A DNA stretch of 20,503 nucleotides, taken from NCBI GenBank assembly GCA_964574775.1, contig CAZNOS010000011.1, positions 1-20,503 on the forward strand. Reading direction: 5' to 3'. Under the pieces are notes generated by a model that did not search any database, was not told the origin of the DNA, and saw nothing but the letters and a program-made list of their open reading frames with translations. The stretch is from CABMGO01 sp964574775 (lineage in GTDB: Archaea > Nanobdellota > Nanobdellia > Pacearchaeales > GW2011-AR1). Of the stretch, positions 7,104 to 14,023 are shown one piece after another (within the stretch, counting starts at the first letter, position 1; every line of letters begins with the position of its first letter). Both the position numbers and the translations under genes were made by a program.

Positions 7104-7580
7104 ATGGTAGTTTCACTTGCCGGTATTTCGACTATTATGCCAATAATATCTTTCTTGTTTGTATTTATTTTAGTTTATGCGCTTTTGGTTAAGACAAATG
7201 TTTTGGGTGATAATAAATTCGTTTCTCTTTTTATATCGCTAATCATTGCTTCTTTTTTTATCGTCAATGTTAATTTGGTTGATTTTACTAGGATGAGTAT
7301 TTCTTGGTTTGTTGTGTTTATTGTTTGTGTTTTTATGATATTGCTCGTTTTGGGTTTTATGGGAAAGGATGCATTAAAGGTTTTCACAGATAATAAAACA
7401 ATCGCCGGTGTTTGCGTTGCTCTCGTTGTAATAATATTCCTTATCTCTTCGATGTATACATTTAATTGGGCTATAAATTGGGATTTAATTCAAAGCTGGT
7501 TTGATAAGGATTGGTTTGGAATGGCTATCTTGATTGTTATAGCTGCGGCAGTTGCCTTTGTTTTAACAAAGAAAAAATAG
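7104..7580 (+). CDS. Five-helix membrane protein, paralogue 3 of 3
   Basis: A 158-residue membrane protein and the most diverged of the three. The shared features are PIISFLFVFILVYALLVKTN followed by LGDNK at the end of helix 1, LLVLGFMGKD after helix 3, and NWDLIQSWFDKDWFG before helix 5, which parallels WDTVQSWYSDS of paralogue 1. The C-terminus is basic (LTKKK). Only 2 nt separate it from paralogue 2 and a GGGGAG stretch lies just before the start, so translation is probably coupled. It converges on the coiled-coil gene at 7616, with a T7 run at 7588-7594 between them. No enzyme motif is visible. Confidence 0.78.
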   Translation: MVVSLAGISTIMPIISFLFVFILVYALLVKTNVLGDNKFVSLFISLIIASFFIVNVNLVDFTRMSISWFVVFIVCVFMILLVLGFMGKDALKVFTDNKTIAGVCVALVVIIFLISSMYTFNWAINWDLIQSWFDKDWFGMAILIVIAAAVAFVLTKKK

Positions 7581-7587
7581 GTAGAGA

Positions 7588-7594
7588 TTTTTTT
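7588..7594 (+). terminator. Oligo-T terminator candidate after paralogue 3
   Basis: A run of seven T starts 8 nt after the stop codon and is followed by more T/A-rich sequence. Archaeal transcription often ends in such tracts without a hairpin. It lies in the 35-nt gap between convergent genes. Confidence 0.35.
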
Positions 7595-7615
7595 GAAGTA
7601 ATTATTATTTTATTA

Positions 7616-8266
7616 TTATCTGAGAGAATTAGCCTTTTTCATTTCATTCACGTTGTCTATTAGAGGATTCATTAGCTTCGATACTGTTCCATGAAGATTT
7701 TCTAGATCTCGATGTATTAGTGCTGTTGACTGTCCGAATTCTCCTACCTTACCAATAATCGCTCGCTGAAGATTGTCAATTGTTGATTCAATTCTCTTTA
7801 GTCTATCTTGTATATCGTTTATGTCTTCTTCTGCCTTATTCTTAAAATCTATTACTGGTTTTATTCTTTGATTGAGTTCTTTTAATTTTTCGGAAAGAAT
7901 TCTATCTACTATTTCTGTAATTGTTTCTATACTCATAGATTGTCCGCCCTGATCGGGATAGTAGTATTGTTGGCCAGTACTCTGATCGGCGTATTGTTGC
8001 TGATTTTGTTGATCTGGATATTGAGCGTATTGTTGTTCCTGATATTGTTGTGTTGGTGCGGGTTGTTGTTGCTCTTGCGCTGCTGGTGACTGATTGTAGC
8101 TTTCCTGATATCCTTCCTCTTGTGAAACTGCCATTTTTATTCTTGCTTGAGCAATTGAATCTGAAATATCTTTCGGTGCAACCCCCTCGTTTTTTAATGT
8201 ATTAATTATGTCGTTGTCTGACATGCCTTGTTGTTGCATTTGAACTACTCTATCGACTTGAACCAT
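7616..8266 (-). CDS. Gln-rich coiled-coil protein with ArlC/FlaC-like C-terminus
   Basis: A 216-residue protein in three parts. Residues 1-48 form a small helical module (VVQMQQQGMSDNDIINTLK, then a VAPKDI turn and QARIK) of the sort seen in many DPANN proteins. Residues 50-108 are a Gln/Pro/Tyr-rich linker. Residues 110-216 are a heptad-patterned coiled coil ending in LHGTVSKLMNPLIDNVNE (191-208). The last segment resembles the LYExVSNxxNPFxDE signature of archaellum accessory proteins FlaC/ArlC, which bridge the motor and the chemotaxis machinery at the cytoplasmic face. It follows another coiled-coil gene by 76 nt on the same strand and is divergent from the ATPase. The ArlC comparison is from memory; a generic coiled coil is the alternative. 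Confidence 0.75.
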   Translation of the reverse strand: MVQVDRVVQMQQQGMSDNDIINTLKNEGVAPKDISDSIAQARIKMAVSQEEGYQESYNQSPAAQEQQQPAPTQQYQEQQYAQYPDQQNQQQYADQSTGQQYYYPDQGGQSMSIETITEIVDRILSEKLKELNQRIKPVIDFKNKAEEDINDIQDRLKRIESTIDNLQRAIIGKVGEFGQSTALIHRDLENLHGTVSKLMNPLIDNVNEMKKANSLR

Positions 8267-8285
8267 AGTATATATTTGTTTCTTT

Positions 8286-8296
8286 GGTTTTTATTC
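8286..8296 (-). promoter_or_regulatory. TATA-like box for the Gln-rich coiled-coil gene
   Basis: Minus-strand GAATAAAAACC is centred about 25 nt upstream of the ATG at 8266. Another AT-rich stretch only 8 nt from the ATG is too close to act as the TATA box. Confidence 0.3.
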
Positions 8297-8342
8297 TTTG
8301 TGATTTCAAAATCTTCGTTGAACTTTGTGATTTATTTATTTT

Positions 8343-8801
8343 TTATATTTCTTTTGATAAATTCTGTGACGGTCTTTTTTCTTTTTTCGTCGTTTGGACA
8401 CCCTCTTGTTTTATTTCTGGAGTGTAATATGCTTCAGTTATTACTTGCTTACTTAGCTTCATATCTTCTATATCTTTTTTTCTGACAAATTCGAGTGGTT
8501 GAAAATCTTTTAACATTCTTTCGACTAATATAATTTCGTCTTTTCGTACGAAGTTGTTTATTTCAGAGATTATAGATTGCATATTAAAATTTAGTTTTTT
8601 TAACTCTGCAGATAGAGATGAGTTCTGTTTTTCTACTTGAGAAAGTCTTTGGTCTATATTTTCTCGTGTGTCTATTAGATTGTTATTAATTAGCGCAATC
8701 CTTTCCTTTAGCGAGCTTGTTCTCTCTTCTATATCTCTTAATCTTGTCCCGAGATCGGAGAGTAGAAATTGTAGTTGATTGTCTTGTTGTTGATCTGCCA
8801 T
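8343..8801 (-). CDS. Coiled-coil protein with duplicated FVRK(D/K)(E/D)I motif
   Basis: A 152-residue, mostly helical protein. Residues 10-83 show continuous heptads (FLLSDLGTRLRDIEERTSSL and onward). They are followed by FVRKDEI at 84-90 and, 21 residues later, FVRKKDI at 105-111, the second preceded by FQPLE. The tail after about residue 115 is polar and probably disordered. The arrangement of coiled coil, Pro-Leu hinge and FVxRxE element recurs in DPANN coiled-coil proteins as I remember them and parallels the neighbouring ArlC-like gene. It is the first gene of the minus-strand pair and faces the ATPase gene across a 253-nt gap, so it may be a cytoplasmic accessory factor of the same machine. 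No signal peptide or membrane helix is seen. Confidence 0.75.
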   Translation of the reverse strand: MADQQQDNQLQFLLSDLGTRLRDIEERTSSLKERIALINNNLIDTRENIDQRLSQVEKQNSSLSAELKKLNFNMQSIISEINNFVRKDEIILVERMLKDFQPLEFVRKKDIEDMKLSKQVITEAYYTPEIKQEGVQTTKKEKRPSQNLSKEI

Positions 8802-9011
8802 CTTTTTATGAGTGAATCTTCGGTCTCTTTTTTTGTAGTTTATCTAATGATTAAACCGTAGTTCTATATTATATGATTTAGGTATTTATAAGAGTTCCTT
8901 TTCTCCATAAGGAAAAGTTTCTCTAGTTCGAAAGAATAAGTTTGGTCAAATATTCATTCTTCGGTTTGTTCGTTAACGATGAGTTTGGAAATTTATTTAC
9001 AATATACAAAT

Positions 9012-9020
9012 CTTTTAATA
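9012..9020 (+). promoter_or_regulatory. TATA-like box for the motor ATPase
   Basis: CTTTTAATA would place the transcript start near 9040, giving a leader of about 14 nt. Confidence 0.35.
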
Positions 9021-9039
9021 TGTAGAAAATATGGGATTT

Positions 9040-9046
9040 AGGTGAT
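9040..9046 (+). promoter_or_regulatory. Shine-Dalgarno site of the motor ATPase
   Basis: AGGTGAT complements the archaeal 16S 3' end and lies 8 nt before the ATG at 9055. It is one of the few clear ribosome sites here and supports initiation at 9055 or the adjacent ATG at 9058. Confidence 0.55.
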
Positions 9047-9054
9047 GATTTAAA

Positions 9055-11325
9055 ATGATGTTTAAAGAGGGGACAAGATTGTATTCGTATGAAGTATTGA
9101 GTGAGTCTGGCGAGAACGTTATGTATATTAATTATCTCGGAGATTCTTCGGTTCCATCTATTTCAGATTCTCCAGAAGTTATGGCGAGAACAATTGATGC
9201 GTTGGGTGAGAATTCAAATATTACAAGAGTTGTTTTAGTGCAGCAAAGAAATTATTCTCATAATTTTACACAGGTTCAAATGCTCGTAGAGATTGCATCG
9301 CTTTATAATTTTTTAATGAAACAGGAACAGATTTTGTCTGCGGATAAATTATCTGTTGTCCCGGATTTTTCCAAGGCATATAATACATTGAATTATTTAA
9401 TTAACACTCTTTTAAAATATGATCCGATTCAGGCGTATAGGGTATTGAAAGCGACTGCGGTTGAACAAAAAGTTGAGCAATCTAAGGGATTAAATAACGA
9501 ACAGTATATATGGTTGCTAGAAAAGATTTTGAAATATTTTGATAATCTTACGCTTGTAAAAAAATATAAAGAATTGATTGAGCAAGGATATTCGGACACT
9601 AGAGAAATTTATTCGAAGATTTTTAGGCCGGACGTGATGCCGAATTTTACATTTACAAGAATGATTTCACGTGTTCCGGAAGATGCAGAAATTGTCGATC
9701 AGTATGAAATTGCGAGTGGTTATGATAAGAGTACTGTTATTATATTTAAGGTACCAAATAAGGCGAAACTAATGTATAATTTATCTCCGCCAGAATATGC
9801 ATTGCGAGAGGAACATCATAACTTATTAAATTTAGCCAGAAATGTTTTGATTGAACATAGGCCGACGCAAGAGGAATTTAGCGACGTGGAAAGAACTAGG
9901 CAGGTATTTTTGAATGTGGCTCGTGATTTGTTGCAAGATTTGGCAAATAGTAAGAATATAACTCTGAGTTATCAGGATGTAAATAAATTGGCGTACATTC
10001 TCGTAAGATATACGATTGGTTTTGGTATTTTAGAGGTTTTATTACAAGATGATAAATTACAAGATATTTCTTTGAATGCGCCGGTTGCTCTTTCCAATAT
10101 TTTTGTCAGGCATAATGATTATGAGGAGTGTTCTACAAATATTATTGTTTCGCAGGAAGATGTTGATTCTTGGGCAGCGAAGTTTAGAATGTTATCCGGA
10201 AGAGCGCTTGATGAAGCTAATCCGATTTTAGATACGAGTTTGAATTTGAGTGATTTTAGTGCGAGAGTTGCGATTATACAGCAACCTCTTTCCGTCGGTG
10301 GTTTGGCATATTCATTAAGAAGACATAGAAATAAGCCATGGACTTTACCGTTGTTTATACGAAACAAAATGATTAATGGGCTTGGCGCTGGTCTTATGAG
10401 TTTTTTGATAGATGGCGCTAGAACCATGCTGATTGCAGGAACACGTAGTTCTGGTAAGACATCTATACTTGGTGCGTTAATGTTGGAAATTATGCCGAGA
10501 TACAGAGTTATTACAATTGAAGATACTCCGGAACTTCCAGTTGATGCAATGAGAAAATTAGATTATAATATTTTGTCGATGAAAGTTAGAAGCGCTCTGA
10601 CGGGCGAAACTACGGAGGTTTCTGCAGAAGAGGGAATTAGATCTTCTTTAAGACTTGGAGACTCTTCGTTAATAGTTGGAGAAATTAGAAGTAGTGAGGC
10701 GAAGGCTCTTTATGAGGCGATGAGAATTGGTGCGTTGGCAAACGTGGTTGCCGGTACGATTCACGGTTCGTCTGCATATTCTATTTTTGATAGAGTTGTG
10801 AATGATTTGGGCGTACCAATTACTTCCTTCAAGGCAACGGATTGTATTTTAGTTGCTAATCCGGTTAGATCTCCAGACGGCATGAAGTCTACTAGAAGAG
10901 TGTTGGGAATTTCTGAAGTTAGAAAGCACTGGACTACCGACCCGTTGGTTGAGGGCGGATTTGTCGATTTAATGAAATATGAAGTTAAGGAAGATAAACT
11001 AAAACCTTCCGATGATTTAATTAACGGTGATTCTGAGATGATAAAAGATGTTGCGTCCAACGTTCGTGGGTGGGCTGGAAATTGGGATGCGGTTTGGGAT
11101 AATATTGTTTTAAGACAAAAAATAAAAGAAGAAACTGTTGCGTTTGCTGAAAGAACGGAAAACCCAGAATTGTTAGAGGCGGAATTTACAGTCGATTCAA
11201 ATAATGCGTTCCATCAAATTTCTGAAAAAATTAGAACAGAGGTTGGTTTGCCGATGTCAGATAGAGTTTTTCCTGAATGGAAAAAGTGGTTGGAAAAAAA
11301 CTCAAAAAGAGTTGGTGTGAAGTAA
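9055..11325 (+). CDS. Type II/IV secretion-family motor ATPase (TadA/ArlI-like)
   Basis: A 756-residue hexameric secretion ATPase that would power assembly, retraction or rotation of an archaeal type IV filament. The C-terminal core has Walker A GTRSSGKTS (462-470, Lys468), an Asp box ITIEDTPEL (486-494), Walker B SLIVGEIR (538-545), and a His box AGTIHGSS (566-573). The segment before it (about 295-450) carries the N2-type substructure, ending with SLRRHRNKPWTL. About 290 residues at the N-terminus are more variable and look helical, longer than in typical ArlI (roughly 540 residues in all). It is divergent from the two coiled-coil genes, and the partner platform protein lies 333 nt downstream. 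Whether the machine is an archaellum, a Tad pilus or something else cannot be read from the ATPase alone. Confidence 0.95.
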   Translation: MMFKEGTRLYSYEVLSESGENVMYINYLGDSSVPSISDSPEVMARTIDALGENSNITRVVLVQQRNYSHNFTQVQMLVEIASLYNFLMKQEQILSADKLSVVPDFSKAYNTLNYLINTLLKYDPIQAYRVLKATAVEQKVEQSKGLNNEQYIWLLEKILKYFDNLTLVKKYKELIEQGYSDTREIYSKIFRPDVMPNFTFTRMISRVPEDAEIVDQYEIASGYDKSTVIIFKVPNKAKLMYNLSPPEYALREEHHNLLNLARNVLIEHRPTQEEFSDVERTRQVFLNVARDLLQDLANSKNITLSYQDVNKLAYILVRYTIGFGILEVLLQDDKLQDISLNAPVALSNIFVRHNDYEECSTNIIVSQEDVDSWAAKFRMLSGRALDEANPILDTSLNLSDFSARVAIIQQPLSVGGLAYSLRRHRNKPWTLPLFIRNKMINGLGAGLMSFLIDGARTMLIAGTRSSGKTSILGALMLEIMPRYRVITIEDTPELPVDAMRKLDYNILSMKVRSALTGETTEVSAEEGIRSSLRLGDSSLIVGEIRSSEAKALYEAMRIGALANVVAGTIHGSSAYSIFDRVVNDLGVPITSFKATDCILVANPVRSPDGMKSTRRVLGISEVRKHWTTDPLVEGGFVDLMKYEVKEDKLKPSDDLINGDSEMIKDVASNVRGWAGNWDAVWDNIVLRQKIKEETVAFAERTENPELLEAEFTVDSNNAFHQISEKIRTEVGLPMSDRVFPEWKKWLEKNSKRVGVK

Positions 11326-11342
11326 TTTCATCCGATGCTTAT

Positions 11343-11352
11343 CTTTAAATAG
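11343..11352 (+). promoter_or_regulatory. TATA-like box ahead of the structured element
   Basis: CTTTAAATAG lies 37 nt before the start of the GC-rich stem at 11380, so transcription could begin near 11372 with only a few unpaired bases ahead of the structure. Confidence 0.4.
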
Positions 11353-11379
11353 GGAGAATTTGTCTTATTTTTATGTACA

Positions 11380-11417
11380 CCCAAGAAGCTTTGCTCCGGG
11401 TAACTGGGGCTCTTGGG
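11380..11417 (+). ncRNA. Candidate small structured RNA with GUAA tetraloop
   Basis: A GC-rich island in AT-rich spacer folds by eye into two stacked stems. CCCAAGA (11380-11386) pairs perfectly with TCTTGGG (11411-11417). Inside, GCTCCGG (11393-11399) pairs with CTGGGGC (11404-11410), using two G-U pairs, around a GTAA tetraloop of the stable GNRA class. A six-base bulge, AGCTTT, lies only on the 5' side. A TATA-like box upstream could drive it independently of the ATPase gene, and a second promoter follows for the next gene. It could be a free small RNA, a 3'-UTR element of the ATPase mRNA, or a cis-regulator of the RHH/TadC unit. No match to a named RNA family is recognised. Confidence 0.5.
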
Positions 11418-11450
11418 ATTTAAAATTCTAAAAATGTGTTTTCTCAAAAA

Positions 11451-11460
11451 CTTTAAATAG
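11451..11460 (+). promoter_or_regulatory. TATA-like box of the RHH/TadC unit
   Basis: CTTTAAATAG is centred about 29 nt before the ATG at 11485 and overlaps the left arm of the palindrome at 11458-11476. Confidence 0.45.
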
Positions 11461-11484
11461 TAACTTATAGTTACTAAAAGTAAC
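11458..11484 (+). promoter_or_regulatory. Palindromic operator candidate with a third half-site
   Basis: TAGTAAC (11458-11464) and GTTACTA (11470-11476) form a perfect 7-bp inverted repeat around TTATA. A further GTAAC follows at 11480-11484, ending at the base before the ATG. The site overlaps the end of the TATA box and the expected transcription start, so a bound protein would block initiation. The adjacent RHH-like protein is the natural candidate for autorepression. Confidence 0.45.
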
Positions 11485-11649
11485 ATGAATGGTGATAAAA
11501 CATCTAGAGATGCCGTTGTAAAGATTGATTCTGAATTATTGTCCCAAGTAGAAGAGTTTATTAACAAAAAAAGCAATAAATTAAAATATGTAAATAAGAA
11601 ACAGTTTATCGATTTAGCTGTTTTTGAAAAACTAAAAAAGGAGAATTGA
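11485..11649 (+). CDS. Small RHH-like protein, possible autoregulator
   Basis: A 54-residue protein, MNGDKTSRDAVVKIDSELL onward, with a short N-terminal beta-like strand (DAVVKID), a helix (SELLSQVEEFINKK), a basic turn (KLKYVNKK), and a second helix (QFIDLAVFEKLKK). This strand-helix-helix order and size fit the ribbon-helix-helix fold, which dimerises and reads DNA through the strand. I recall similar small proteins widely in DPANN genomes. A TATA-like box and perfect inverted repeat lie immediately upstream, implying leaderless transcription. The stop is 9 nt before the platform-protein ATG, so the two share an mRNA. DNA binding is inferred; RHH-like proteins can also act as adaptors. Confidence 0.72.
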   Translation: MNGDKTSRDAVVKIDSELLSQVEEFINKKSNKLKYVNKKQFIDLAVFEKLKKEN

Positions 11650-11658
11650 ATAGGTGAT

Positions 11659-13851
11659 ATGGTAGAAAACAAACCGACGGCTGAAGATGTGATGAAAAAG
11701 TATGGCGCCAAGCTAAGCGGGGATATTAAAGATTTTGATGCCAATAATCAGACGGTAAATTCTCAGGAATATAGTGAATCTTATAGGGAATTTAAAAAAG
11801 GATTCGCGGCAGATTATAATGGCTATGAGAAGTTTTGTAAAAGTGTTGGGAATTTGGTAAAGATAAAGGCTTCTCAAAAAGATACGGACAAAATACAGAA
11901 ATATATTAATATCGCACATATGAACATTACGCCTAGTGAGGCGGTTGGAACATCAATTTCGATGTTCTTGCTCGTTTTTTTACTTGGCTTTATCGCGATA
12001 CTTTCGTATTGGCTTCTACTCACGGATGGAACTATGGCGCAGTTTCCACTTTTATTACTCTTTTTGGTTTTAATCGGTTCGGTTGTGACATATTTTTATA
12101 CATTTAATTATCCGCAAAATCTTGCGACTAAGTGGAGATTAAAGGCGTCTTCTCAGATGGTTCCGGCTATTTTGTATATTGTAATTTATATGAAACATAC
12201 TTCCAATTTTGAAAAGGCCGTCGCTTTTGCTGCGCAACATTTAGATGAGCCGTTAGCCTTGGATTTTAAGAAAATATTTTGGGATGTTCAGATTGGAAAA
12301 TATTCTACTGTCAAACAAAGCGTAGATCAATATTTGGAAACGTGGCGAGATTATTCTTTGGAGTTTATCGAAGCGTTTCATTTAATTGAATCTAGCTTAT
12401 ATGAGCCTTCGGATTCTAGAAGAGTTGCTTTCTTGGAAAAATCTTTACAGGTTATCTTGGACGGAGTTTATGAAAAAATGTTGAAATATACTCATAATGT
12501 AAAGGCGCCGTTAACAAATCTCTATATGTTAGGAATTGTTTTACCGACTCTGTCTTTGGCTATCTTGCCGTTGGCTACAACTATGGTTGAGGGATTAAAA
12601 TGGTATCATCTCTTTTTGATTTTTAATATCATTGTTCCATTTTTTGTAATTTTTATGACGAATAAAGTTGTTTTAGAAAGACCTGGTGGATATGGAGAAT
12701 CAAGTTTGCTACAGAAAAATCCGCTCTATTATCTTTATGCAACCAATGGTCCATATTTCAAAGCATTTTTTATCTGCTTACCTCTTTTTATATTGGGTTT
12801 CTTGCCGTTGTTGTGGGCATATACTCCGCTTCATATATGGTTAAATTTACCTCTAGATCCAACGTTTGGAAGTATGGGCTTAGGCTTTTTGGGTTCAAAA
12901 ATTGGAGCTTTTGGAATTACAGAAGCTGAGGGTGTTATTTATGGTCCAAATGGAATTCTATCTTTGATTCTTTCTTTATTTGTACCACTTTCCATAGCTT
13001 TAGTTTTTATTATTGGAAATTCAATGAGAACAAAACAACTTTTGATTGAGAGAGAAAAATATAAAGAAGTCGAGGCAGAATTTACATCTTCTTTGTTTCA
13101 GTTGGGAAATAGGCTCGGAGATGGGATGCCACCAGAGATTGCCTTCTCTAAGGTGCTAGAATCGGTCAAGGGAACATCTACGGAGGGTTTCTTCAGGTTA
13201 GTTAATCAAAATATACAACAGTTGGGAATGTCCGTAGAGAACGCGTTGTTTAATCCAAAAAGAGGCGCGATCGTTTTCTATCCGTCACATTTAATTGAAA
13301 CTTCTATGAGAATTTTAGTTGAATCTTCTAAGAAGGGTTTACAGGTTGCGGCAAGAAGCTTGATGTCTATTTCAGATTACGTTAAGAATATTAGAAAGAT
13401 AGATGAAAGATTGACGGACTTATTGGCAGATATTATTTCTGATATGAAATCCAATATGACGTTTTTAGCGCCATTGCTCTCTGGAATTATTGTTGGACTT
13501 TCGGGAATGATTACGTCTATTTTGTCGTCTTTAAGTTCTAGTTTAAATGGTCAAGATTTGTCTGGATCTACTTCGTCTCTAGGATTTGGAGGAGTTTTGA
13601 ATATATTTAATCCGGACACAATGATTGCTCCTTATTGGATTCAGATTTCTGTTGGAATATATTTAATCGAAATAATATTTATCTTGAGTTCGACTTTGGT
13701 GATTATAAAGTCGGGTAAGGATGAGTTGGCAGAAACTGCAGAGATTGGTGTAAATTTAAAGAGGGGAGTTTTCCTATATTTGATAATTGCTATTGGTTCG
13801 ATATTGGGGTTGGCAATGCTTGGTTCTCTAGTTTTAAGCGGGTTTGGCTAA
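11659..13851 (+). CDS. Type II secretion F-domain platform protein (TadC/ArlJ-like)
   Basis: A 730-residue inner platform protein on which the hexameric ATPase would act. About 90 cytoplasmic residues are followed by membrane helices near 97-120 and 129-150, a first helical T2SSF-like domain (about 160-285), helices near 290-308, 316-336 and 369-388, then a helix near 433-455, a second T2SSF-like domain (about 465-600, including LGDGMPPEIAFSKVL), and helices near 602-622, 659-683 and 702-726. Two T2SSF halves separated by membrane segments is the ArlJ/TadC-type plan. An AGGTGAT ribosome site directly abuts the ATG, the tight spacing often seen in archaea. It is co-transcribed with the RHH-like gene and pairs functionally with the ATPase. 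Confidence 0.92.
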   Translation: MVENKPTAEDVMKKYGAKLSGDIKDFDANNQTVNSQEYSESYREFKKGFAADYNGYEKFCKSVGNLVKIKASQKDTDKIQKYINIAHMNITPSEAVGTSISMFLLVFLLGFIAILSYWLLLTDGTMAQFPLLLLFLVLIGSVVTYFYTFNYPQNLATKWRLKASSQMVPAILYIVIYMKHTSNFEKAVAFAAQHLDEPLALDFKKIFWDVQIGKYSTVKQSVDQYLETWRDYSLEFIEAFHLIESSLYEPSDSRRVAFLEKSLQVILDGVYEKMLKYTHNVKAPLTNLYMLGIVLPTLSLAILPLATTMVEGLKWYHLFLIFNIIVPFFVIFMTNKVVLERPGGYGESSLLQKNPLYYLYATNGPYFKAFFICLPLFILGFLPLLWAYTPLHIWLNLPLDPTFGSMGLGFLGSKIGAFGITEAEGVIYGPNGILSLILSLFVPLSIALVFIIGNSMRTKQLLIEREKYKEVEAEFTSSLFQLGNRLGDGMPPEIAFSKVLESVKGTSTEGFFRLVNQNIQQLGMSVENALFNPKRGAIVFYPSHLIETSMRILVESSKKGLQVAARSLMSISDYVKNIRKIDERLTDLLADIISDMKSNMTFLAPLLSGIIVGLSGMITSILSSLSSSLNGQDLSGSTSSLGFGGVLNIFNPDTMIAPYWIQISVGIYLIEIIFILSSTLVIIKSGKDELAETAEIGVNLKRGVFLYLIIAIGSILGLAMLGSLVLSGFG

Positions 13852-13867
13852 TCTTCAGAAACAAAAT

Positions 13868-13878
13868 GTTTATAATAG
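13868..13878 (+). promoter_or_regulatory. TATA-like box for the basic microprotein/prepilin peptidase
   Basis: GTTTATAATAG is centred about 25 nt before the ATG at 13898, predicting a leaderless mRNA for the microprotein. Confidence 0.45.
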
Positions 13879-13897
13879 TTTAGCGTTTGATTTTATT

Positions 13898-14023
13898 ATG
13901 GACTACGGATATCCGGAAAAAAGAAAAAATAGAAGGGATGATAAAAAGAAGAGAGAAAAAAGAGCGTTTAAGCGTGGCGGTCGTTTTAGAACTGTGAATA
14001 TTTCTAATAATGAGGCAAGATGA
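13898..14023 (+). CDS. Highly basic 41-residue microprotein
   Basis: MDYGYPEKRKNRRDDKKKRE begins a 41-residue product in which more than a third of residues are Lys or Arg; the tail, RGGRFRTVNISNNEAR, is less charged. There is no Cys or hydrophobic segment, so zinc-finger and membrane roles are unlikely; nucleic-acid or membrane-surface binding would suit the charge. Evidence that it is a gene: a well-placed TATA-like box and an exact ATGA overlap (14020-14023) with the prepilin peptidase start, the arrangement expected for coupled translation. It might therefore serve partly as a leader cistron giving ribosomes access to the peptidase gene. I recognise no family. Confidence 0.65.
   Translation: MDYGYPEKRKNRRDDKKKREKRAFKRGGRFRTVNISNNEAR

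Noticed and set aside
8895..8914. TTCCTT/AAGGAA inverted repeat with an 8-base loop in the divergent spacer.
   Set aside because: Six base pairs in AT-rich spacer are expected by chance, and it sits between divergent promoters where a terminator is not needed.
8980..9042. A 20-codon ATG frame ahead of the ATPase gene.
   Set aside because: It overlaps the predicted ATPase promoter and the Shine-Dalgarno site, with no feature of its own.
11328..11744. A 138-codon minus-strand reading frame spanning the spacer, the RHH gene and the start of the platform gene.
   Set aside because: It crosses the structured element, the palindrome and a well-supported plus-strand gene. Its product is Ser/Phe/Leu-rich in the way antisense shadows of AT-rich genes are.
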